Source of the DNA: Candidatus Omnitrophota bacterium | GTDB taxonomy: Bacteria > Omnitrophota > Gorgyraeia > Aquiviventales > Aquiviventaceae | Length of the DNA: 38,545 bases | NCBI GenBank assembly: GCA_016193175.1 | Contig: JACPSR010000070.1 | Coordinates: 1 to 38,545, forward strand | Direction: 5' to 3' | In this document: piece after piece, positions 1 to 6,441 of the stretch | Layout of the letters: each line of letters begins with the position of its first letter | How positions within the stretch are numbered: the first letter of the stretch is position 1 | The notes under the pieces: model-generated | Databases searched by the model: none | What the model was told of the DNA's origin: nothing | What the model saw: the letters and a program-made list of their open reading frames with translations, nothing else | Made by a program: the position numbers and the translations under genes

Positions 1-376
1 ACCGTGAGAGATGGACCAGCTTGATGTACTCCATCGCCCGGTCGCGCCGCTTGGGGGCGGGCAGTCCGGCCATCCGCAGCCCGAACTCGACGTTGCCCAA
101 GACACTCAGCCAGGGGAACAGGGCCGCGTCCTGAAAGACTACGGTTCGGCTTGGATCCGGCCCGCTCACCGGATGGCCTCCGACGAGGATGGTTCCGGAC
201 GTCGGGCGCTCCAGCCCGGCGATGAGATGGATGATCGTGCTTTTGCCACAGCCCGATGGGCCCAGCAGACACACGAACTCCCCCTCCTCCACCGTGAGGC
301 TCACGTCCTGGAGGACCTCGAGCGCGCCGCCGTTGTGCGGAAACGACTTGAAGACGTGCCGGACGTCAATCCGCAT
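1..376 (-). CDS. ABC transporter ATP-binding protein (nitrate/sulfonate/taurine-type), C-terminus truncated by window edge
   Basis: Reverse-strand translation from ATG at 376: MRIDVRHVFKSFPHNGGALEVLQDVSLTVEEGEFVCLLGPSGCGKSTIIHLIAGLERPTSGTILVGG...; Walker A GPSGCGKST. Not in the ORF track because it is open at the window edge. Confidence 0.9.
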   Translation of the reverse strand, partial: MRIDVRHVFKSFPHNGGALEVLQDVSLTVEEGEFVCLLGPSGCGKSTIIHLIAGLERPTSGTILVGGHPVSGPDPSRTVVFQDAALFPWLSVLGNVEFGLRMAGLPAPKRRDRAMEYIKLVHLSR

Positions 377-562
377 CACTGCGCGAGTCCATAGTCCATC
401 GTCGATAGTCCATAGACCAAGCCAAAGGCTGCGGGCTCCAAGCAACAACTTCCCGCAGAACGTCCGCTCGTCGCTCGTTCATTTGCCACCCGGAGGTTCA
501 GAGGTCAAACAGCAGAAGTCAGAATAAACAGAACCGTCCCTCATTTTACTCATTTTACATCC

Positions 563-1696
563 TCATCTGACCCCTGACGGATCGCAGATCCTCACGGTCA
601 GGCTCCCGAAACGCTTCAGGTACGCATCGCCCGTCACCGGACTCACGAGATAGTTGTCGCCTTTCGGATAATACGACCGAAACACCTTCAGCCCCGAGGG
701 ATCAAACTCCGACGGGTTCCACTTGCATTCCACCGCGTCGACGTGATCCCGTCGTTTGACCAGCACAAAATCCACCTCGCGGCCGGCTTTATCGCGCCAG
801 TACCGGATCGTGTCATTCGGCGCGCACGCTTGGAGGGACTCCAGCACCAGGTGTTCCCATAAGATGCCGTGATCCTGCATTCGCAGCGGATCCCAGCCGC
901 GCACAAACGTGATAAACCCCGTATCGAAGCCGTAGGCCTTGGGCATCTTGAGGATTTCCTTCTGTCCGCCGCCGAAAAACGGACGAATGCGCGTGACCGC
1001 ATGCGTGATTTCGAGCGCCTGCAAATGATGCTCCACGGTCACGCGGCTGATGCCAAGCGCGGAGGCCGCTCTGGAGGATTCGACTTGCCCCCCGCTCTGC
1101 TTCAGCAGATATTCAAAGAGGGCGTTGAACTTGTCCATGTCGCGCACGGCGAACAGCCGCTGGATATCCCGCGCAAAAAATGAATCCAGCCATTCGCGGT
1201 AAAAGGAAGCCTGTTTGGCATCGGCCAGCAGCGCCTGCGGCAGGCCGCCGTGCAACAGCCGCCGAGAGACATCCTTGCAGGAGAACGCGGCAAGCTCCGA
1301 CCAGAGCACCGGCAACAGGTGCACCAGCCGTTTTCGTCCCGTCAAGGTATCACGAAATTTCCTGCTGGCGGACAGCGTCGAAGAACCCGTGGCCAGAATT
1401 TTCAGTTTTGGGAATCCATCCGCCCCGATTTTCAGCACACGGCTGGGATCAGACAACCGATGCACCTCATCAAACACCACGATGGGCCGTTCGCAGCTTC
1501 GGAAAAAGAGCTCCGGGTCCCGCAGGCGGTCTTCCATAACCGGAAGGTCGCAATTGACATAGAGCATCTTCCCCGGCTCAGCCAGGCTTCGCGCGAGCGT
1601 CGTCTTGCCTGAACGGCGGACTCCCGACAACCAGACAATCGGGGCCTCTTTCCAGGCCTGCTGAATTCGCTCCTTCCACAGTGGGCGTTCTCTCAT
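563..1696 (-). CDS. AAA-family ATPase with C-terminal DUF4143-like domain
   Basis: Walker A GVRRSGKTTLAR; IVVFDEVHR; C-terminal YWRDKAGREVDFVLVKRRDHVDAVECKW typical of the DUF4143 nuclease-like domain. Confidence 0.85.
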   Translation of the reverse strand: MRERPLWKERIQQAWKEAPIVWLSGVRRSGKTTLARSLAEPGKMLYVNCDLPVMEDRLRDPELFFRSCERPIVVFDEVHRLSDPSRVLKIGADGFPKLKILATGSSTLSASRKFRDTLTGRKRLVHLLPVLWSELAAFSCKDVSRRLLHGGLPQALLADAKQASFYREWLDSFFARDIQRLFAVRDMDKFNALFEYLLKQSGGQVESSRAASALGISRVTVEHHLQALEITHAVTRIRPFFGGGQKEILKMPKAYGFDTGFITFVRGWDPLRMQDHGILWEHLVLESLQACAPNDTIRYWRDKAGREVDFVLVKRRDHVDAVECKWNPSEFDPSGLKVFRSYYPKGDNYLVSPVTGDAYLKRFGSLTVRICDPSGVR

Positions 1697-1703
1697 ACAA
1701 TGA

Positions 1704-1732
1704 AGTATATATTTAGTCTGACTATTTGTAAA
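1704..1732 (-). promoter_or_regulatory. sigma70-like promoter for the DUF4143 ATPase gene
   Basis: Reverse strand TTTACA-17 nt-TATACT; the -10 ends 7 nt before the ATG at 1696. Confidence 0.55.
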
Positions 1733-1783
1733 GTATAAATACTAACACGCCTGTAGCTTGAAGCCTGGAGCTTTGACCGTGGG

Positions 1784-2944
1784 CTATGGTCTATGGATTA
1801 TGGACTGATCTCGCATCGCTTCGATGAGGACCGCCGCGACTTCTGGCCGCGTCACTTCCGGTGGGGGTAGTGTGCCGGCCTGCAAGAGCTCGCGCACCTT
1901 GGTGCCGCTGAGGCTGATGTGCTGCTCTGGTGCGTGGGGACAGGTCTTGCTCGACACCATGCCCCGGCAGATCGTGCAGTAAGCGGCGTTTTCGAAGAGT
2001 AGCGGGGTGATGCCGATCTCGTCCGGCTGGAACTCATCGAAGATCCGCTGGGCATCGTAGGTCCCGTAGAACTTCCCGACGCCAGCATGGTCCCGCCCGA
2101 CGATGAAGTGGGTGCAGCCGTAGTTCTTGCGGATTAGCGCGTGGAAGATCGCCTCGCGCGGACCGGCGTAGCGCATGGACGCCGGGTTCACCGCGAGGAC
2201 GACGCGGTCCTTCGGGTAGTAGCTCGCCAGCAGCGCCTCGTAGCTCTTCATCCTCACCGCCGCCGGTACGTCGTCGCCCTTCGTCTCTCCGACGATGGGA
2301 TGGAGGAGCATTCCGTCGCAGATCTCCAGCGCGCATTTCTGCAAATACTCGTGCGCGCGGTGGATCGGGTTACGGGTTTGAAACGCGACCACGCGCTTCC
2401 AGCCGCGCTCGGCGAAGATCCGCCGCGTGTCGTTCGGATCGAGGCGGTACGGGAGGAACGTCGTCGGCTTCGGGCGGTTGACCACGCTGATCCGGCCGCC
2501 GAGGTACGCCTCGCCGATCGCCTCCAGCCGCTTCACCACCGGGTGCGAAGGATCCGTCGTCCCAAAGACGCGCGCCGCCTCAAGCGCCTTGTCCGGCGTG
2601 TAGACATCCTCGATGTGCAGGATCGCGACCGCGCTCCCGTCCGCCGTCAGCGCCACGTCGCCCCTGAGCTCCTGGGCCTGCGCGCGGCTGACCGCCAGCA
2701 CCACCGGAATCGTCCAGACCAATCCGTTGGCCAACCGTCGGCTCGACACGACGGACTCATAGTCCGTCTTCGCCATGAACCCCTCGAGCGGGCTGAAACC
2801 CCCGATCGCGATCATCTCGACGTCGGAGAGCCCCCAGGCGTCGAGCTCAACGCGCGACATGGAACCGACGCGCGCCAGCAGCGCCTCGCGCGCTCGACCC
2901 TCGACGATCCGATTCACCAACGTGCCACCGTGCGGAGCAATCAT
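1784..2944 (-). CDS. sat: Sulfate adenylyltransferase (ATP sulfurylase)
   Basis: [12 protein letters not shown]..., [44 protein letters not shown] motifs; start at 2944 preferred to the longer ORF start at 2959. Confidence 0.95.
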   Translation of the reverse strand: MIAPHGGTLVNRIVEGRAREALLARVGSMSRVELDAWGLSDVEMIAIGGFSPLEGFMAKTDYESVVSSRRLANGLVWTIPVVLAVSRAQAQELRGDVALTADGSAVAILHIEDVYTPDKALEAARVFGTTDPSHPVVKRLEAIGEAYLGGRISVVNRPKPTTFLPYRLDPNDTRRIFAERGWKRVVAFQTRNPIHRAHEYLQKCALEICDGMLLHPIVGETKGDDVPAAVRMKSYEALLASYYPKDRVVLAVNPASMRYAGPREAIFHALIRKNYGCTHFIVGRDHAGVGKFYGTYDAQRIFDEFQPDEIGITPLLFENAAYCTICRGMVSSKTCPHAPEQHISLSGTKVRELLQAGTLPPPEVTRPEVAAVLIEAMRDQSIIHRP

Positions 2945-2953
2945 GTTCAATGA

Positions 2954-2999
2954 GGGCACGAGTTACGGAGCCCGCCAGGGCGACGTAACTCGTGTGCCC
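2954..2999. repeat. Palindromic hairpin in the sat 5' region (GGGCACGAGTTACG...CGTAACTCGTGTGCCC)
   Basis: Inverted repeat read directly; ends 10 nt upstream of the sat ATG. Confidence 0.75.
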
Positions 3000-3007
3000 G
3001 AATTGAA

Positions 3008-3104
3008 CCCCACACCCAGCGGGATGTCCGCAGGACATGCCGGGGTGACGGGGCTTCTGCAGACGTCATGTTGAGCGGGTTCGTGACCATCGCTGGGTGT
3101 GGGG
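3008..3104. repeat. Inverted repeat CCCCACACCCAG ... CTGGGTGTGGGG
   Basis: 12-bp perfect arms at 3008-3019 and 3093-3104; the same 12-mer pair recurs at 35283-35310. Confidence 0.8.
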
Positions 3105-3118
3105 TCAAATTCAGCCAT

Positions 3119-3150
3119 ACAACTTACGTTCGCTTCGCTCCGTAAGTTGT
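3119..3150. repeat. Perfect 10-bp-stem hairpin ACAACTTACG...CGTAAGTTGT downstream of cysH
   Basis: Inverted repeat read directly, 12-nt loop TTCGCTTCGCTC. Confidence 0.75.
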
Positions 3151-3154
3151 GGCT

Positions 3155-3865
3155 TCATTTGACGTGCAGGCCGCACTCTTTCTGCTCAGGGCGCTCCCAC
3201 CACCAGCGGCCGGCCCGGAAGTCCTCGCCTGGCTTGACGGCCCGTGTGCACGGCGCGCATCCAATCGAGGGATACCCCTGATCGTGCAGGACGTTGTAGG
3301 GTACCTGATGCTGCTTGACGTAGTCCATCACCTCTTCCCAGGTCCAATCGGCCAGCGGGTTGATCTTCACGATCCCGCCGTGATCCGCGTCGAGGTCGAC
3401 CTTCTTGACGGCGGCTCGTGTGACGACCTGGTCTCGGCGCAATCCCGTGATCCAAGCCTCGAGGTGAGCCAGCGCCCGGTTGAGCGGCTCCACCTTGCGG
3501 ATGCCGCAGCAGAGCTTGCGGTTCTCGATGGAGTGGTAGAAGAGGTTCAGCCCTTTCTCGCGCACCATCTGTTCGACCGCCTCAGCCTTCGGGAACATCA
3601 CCTCGATCGAGACCCGATACTTCTCCCGAATTCTGTCCATGACATCGTACGTCTCTTGGTTGAGCCGGCCGGTGTCCAGCGTGAAGATGCGCGGCCTGGG
3701 ATTCGCCTGCGCCATCATGTGGATGAGCGCTACGTCTTCGGCGCCGAAGCTGGACGCGAGGGCGACCCGCTCGCCAAACTGCTTCAGGGCCCACGACACG
3801 ATCTCTTGAGCCGACTTGGACTCCAGATCACCACGCTCGATCGCCTGCTGCACCGCTGCGTTCAT
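3155..3865 (-). CDS. cysH: Phosphoadenylyl/adenylyl-sulfate reductase, likely APS-type
   Basis: LASSFGAEDVALIHM, IFTLDTGRLNQETY, and Fe-S cysteine motifs KLCCGIRK / GCAPCTR typical of APS reductases; adjacent to sat. Confidence 0.92.
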   Translation of the reverse strand: MNAAVQQAIERGDLESKSAQEIVSWALKQFGERVALASSFGAEDVALIHMMAQANPRPRIFTLDTGRLNQETYDVMDRIREKYRVSIEVMFPKAEAVEQMVREKGLNLFYHSIENRKLCCGIRKVEPLNRALAHLEAWITGLRRDQVVTRAAVKKVDLDADHGGIVKINPLADWTWEEVMDYVKQHQVPYNVLHDQGYPSIGCAPCTRAVKPGEDFRAGRWWWERPEQKECGLHVK

Positions 3866-4072
3866 CTATTATTCTCCTCTCTGCTGTGTCGAACACCCGG
3901 CTTCGCAGGGCCTGCCGCTGCGCGACCCCATCCGTCCTCCCCGCCAAAGAACTGTGGCGGGTGCGGGCCGGTGGGGACCCCGGCTCCGCGTCACCCGCGA
4001 AGCCGGCGAGGGAGGTTTTCGACGGAGCATCTCCTCTCCTTTTTTCGCTTTTGCGGTTTACGATGCCATATA

Positions 4073-4087
4073 TGACAATTCTTGTCA
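4073..4087. promoter_or_regulatory. Perfect palindrome TGACAA-TTC-TTGTCA overlapping a TTGACA box upstream of cysH
   Basis: Reverse strand TTGACAAGAATTGTCA: dyad overlapping a possible -35 element upstream of the cysH leader. Confidence 0.45.
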
Positions 4088-4170
4088 AGGTATAAATGCC
4101 ATTCTGTTGCAATTATATAACTAAATTGGTCATATTAAAGGCGGGCAGAAATTCTAAGCTACGCTGTGAC

Positions 4171-5496
4171 TCAGGCAGACATTCTCCGCAGGGTCTCGAG
4201 GCGGGATTTGATCGTCTTCTCAAACCCAAGCTCGGTCGGCTCGTAGTACACGGTCGCCGACGGGATGTACTCCTGCTCGACGTGGTGGCCGGGGTAGTCA
4301 TGCGCGTACTTGTAGCCCTTACCCCGCCCAAGCTGCTTCGCGCCCTTGTAGCTGGCGTCTTTGAGGTGGGTCGGGACCTCTAGCGTCCGCCCTTCTTCGA
4401 CGTCCTTCATCGCCCGCTCGATCCCCAGGTAGGCGGCGTTCGACTTCGGCGCGCAGGCGATGTACACCGCCGCCTGGGCGAGCGGGATGCGGCACTCCGG
4501 CAAGCCCACGAACTCCGCGGCCTGCATGGCTGCGGTGGCCACGACCAGCGCCTGCGGGTCGGCGTTGCCCACATCCTCCGCGGCGCAGATGACGATCCGC
4601 CTGGCGATGAAACGCGGGTCCTCCCCGGCGTAGAGCATCTTCGCGATCCAGTAGAGGCTCGCATGCGGATCCGAGCCCCGCATGGACTTGATGAAGGCCG
4701 AGATCGTGTCGTAGTGGGCGTCGTCTTTCCGGTCGTACACCACTGCCTTCTTCTGGATGGACTCTTCGACCGCTTCCAGGGTCAGATGAACGGTTCCGTC
4801 GCCGCCTTTCGGCGTCGTCAGCGCGGCGAGCTCCAGGGCGTTGAGGGCTCGCCGCGCATCGCCGTCGCACACACGGGCGAGGTGCGCCAGCGCCTTGTCG
4901 TCGGCTCGGATCTTCATCTGGCCAAGCCCGCGCTCCCGATCGGTGAGGGCGCGTTGGAGGAGTATCCGAACGTCCTCCGGCACCAGCGGCTTGAGCTCGC
5001 ACACGAGCGAGCGCGAGAGGAGCGCTGACACGATGGCAAAGAACGGGTTAAATGTCGTCGCGCCGATCAGGATGGGATTGCCCTGCTCGATATCCGGCAT
5101 CAGGACGTCCTGCTGGGCCTTGTTGAACCGGTGGATCTCATCGATGAAGAGGATTGTCCTGCGGCCGTCGAGGCGCGCGCGCTCCTTCGCCCGAACGATC
5201 ACCTCGCGCAGCTCGTTCACCCCGGCTGAGGTCGCGTTCAGAAGCTCGAAGTGGGCGTGCGTGGCGTGGGCGATGATGTGAGCGAGGGCCGTCTTGCCGG
5301 TTCCCGGCGGCCCGTAGAGGATTAGAGAAGTGATCCGGTCAGCTTCAATCGCCCGCCGCAGGAGCTTCCCCGGCCCGACGACGTGCGTCTGGCCGACGAA
5401 CTCCGCAAGCGTCCGCGGCCGCATCCTGACCGCCAGCGGCCTCGGGACCGCCGTTGGTGCGGGCGTGCTCGTCTCAAAGAGGTCGTTCGTTCCCAT
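4171..5496 (-). CDS. rarA: Replication-associated recombination protein A (RarA/MgsA-type AAA ATPase)
   Basis: RPRTLAEFVGQTHVVGPGKLLRRAI, LYGPPGTGKTALA, FIDEIHRFNKAQQD, C-terminal DYPGHHVEQEYIP. Confidence 0.95.
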   Translation of the reverse strand: MGTNDLFETSTPAPTAVPRPLAVRMRPRTLAEFVGQTHVVGPGKLLRRAIEADRITSLILYGPPGTGKTALAHIIAHATHAHFELLNATSAGVNELREVIVRAKERARLDGRRTILFIDEIHRFNKAQQDVLMPDIEQGNPILIGATTFNPFFAIVSALLSRSLVCELKPLVPEDVRILLQRALTDRERGLGQMKIRADDKALAHLARVCDGDARRALNALELAALTTPKGGDGTVHLTLEAVEESIQKKAVVYDRKDDAHYDTISAFIKSMRGSDPHASLYWIAKMLYAGEDPRFIARRIVICAAEDVGNADPQALVVATAAMQAAEFVGLPECRIPLAQAAVYIACAPKSNAAYLGIERAMKDVEEGRTLEVPTHLKDASYKGAKQLGRGKGYKYAHDYPGHHVEQEYIPSATVYYEPTELGFEKTIKSRLETLRRMSA

Positions 5497-5499
5497 CGG

Positions 5500-5883
5500 T
5501 CAGGGAAGGCTGCGAAAGCGCTTCGCCAGCGTCGCCTTGCTCATCATACCGGACGCCACCGCCAGCATCGCCTTTTTAAGGACGCCCTTGGGGTCCAGGA
5601 CGCCGGCGCCGTTCATTTCGAGGAACACGAGCGCGCAGGCCAATGCGGTCCGTTTATTCCCGTCCACGAACGGATGGTTCTGGCACAGGTGGTAGGTATA
5701 CGCCGCGGCCATATCGTGGAGGGTTGGATGGAGCCACTCCCCGCCGAACGAGGCTTCGGGCTGAGCCAGCGCGGATTCCAGGAGGCCCGCGTCGCGCAAC
5801 CCTGGCTTCCCGCCATACCGCCGCAGCTGGTCCGCATGGATGTCAATAACTTCGGCAAGCGTGAGGAAGGACGGCTCAGCCAC
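5500..5883 (-). CDS. Doc/Fic-family death-on-curing toxin
   Basis: HPFVDGNKRTALA Fic signature; IHADQLRRYGG start typical of Doc. Confidence 0.93.
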   Translation of the reverse strand: MAEPSFLTLAEVIDIHADQLRRYGGKPGLRDAGLLESALAQPEASFGGEWLHPTLHDMAAAYTYHLCQNHPFVDGNKRTALACALVFLEMNGAGVLDPKGVLKKAMLAVASGMMSKATLAKRFRSLP

Positions 5884-5889
5884 GGAGTG

Positions 5890-6117
5890 TTACTCGGCTA
5901 ACGCCTTGAGCGTCTTGCCGTGCCGGCGGTTCACCGTCTCCAGCGCAGCCCGAAAGCGAGCGGCCCGCTTGGCGTCTCTCACGGGTGATACGATGAGACT
6001 CTTGCCATCCGTAGCCAGCTCCAGGGGCGTTTTCACGGTGATGTGGAGCAGCTCCAGGATCGCCTTGTCGATGACAAGGGCTGCGCTGTTGCCGTGGTGC
6101 GTCAGGTGCTTGACCAT
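5890..6117 (-). CDS. AbrB/MazE-like antitoxin partner of Doc
   Basis: MVKHLTHHGNSAALVIDKAILELLHITVKTPLELATDGKSLIVSPV; adjacent to the toxin; start trimmed from 6162. Confidence 0.85.
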   Translation of the reverse strand: MVKHLTHHGNSAALVIDKAILELLHITVKTPLELATDGKSLIVSPVRDAKRAARFRAALETVNRRHGKTLKALAE

Positions 6118-6133
6118 GGTCCCCTCATTGATT

Positions 6134-6163
6134 GGTGATACGACGTAAGTATATTGTATCACC
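6134..6163. promoter_or_regulatory. Inverted repeat GGTGATAC-14-GTATCACC overlapping the TA promoter (putative autoregulatory operator)
   Basis: 8-bp perfect arms around TATAC; reverse strand reads TTGATG-17-TACAAT upstream of the antitoxin ATG. Confidence 0.65.
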
Positions 6164-6192
6164 TCATCAATCCGCCATCAAGGCGCCGAAAA

Positions 6193-6385
6193 GAAAAAAC
6201 GCCCCGACGCTGCCGTGGGTTCCGTCCACGCTGAACCCAACCTCAAACAGGTGGGTAACCTCTCCGGAGGGGTCTTGCGTCCCTGGCGAATCTGGGCATG
6301 CTTGCCCCAACGGAAGCCGGTTTCCCGGTCACGTGGTGTTGGCTCACGTTGACTGGAACCTCACGCGCAGCACAGGGCGGGTGTT
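6193..6385 (-). ncRNA. Candidate structured non-coding RNA (about 190 nt, 6S-sized), family unassigned
   Basis: Reverse strand: promoter-like TTGCAG-17-TAGAGT, then 5' arm CGCCCTGTGCTGCGCGTGAGGTTCC (6355-6379) pairing with 3' arm GGAACCCACGGCAGCGTCGGGGCG (6200-6223), then TTTTTTC. Internal helices GAGCC/GGTTC and GTGACC/GGTTAC. Confidence 0.45.
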
Positions 6386-6441
6386 ACTCTATCACGCGCG
6401 GGCCGAACCTGCAAGTGGTTTTGGGAAGATGCTGCCCGGCC

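Noticed and set aside
2141-2953. 270-aa plus-strand ORF
   Set aside because: Antisense shadow of sat; Arg/His/Asp-rich translation.
3149-4075. 308-aa plus-strand ORF
   Set aside because: Antisense to cysH and its leader; no motif support.
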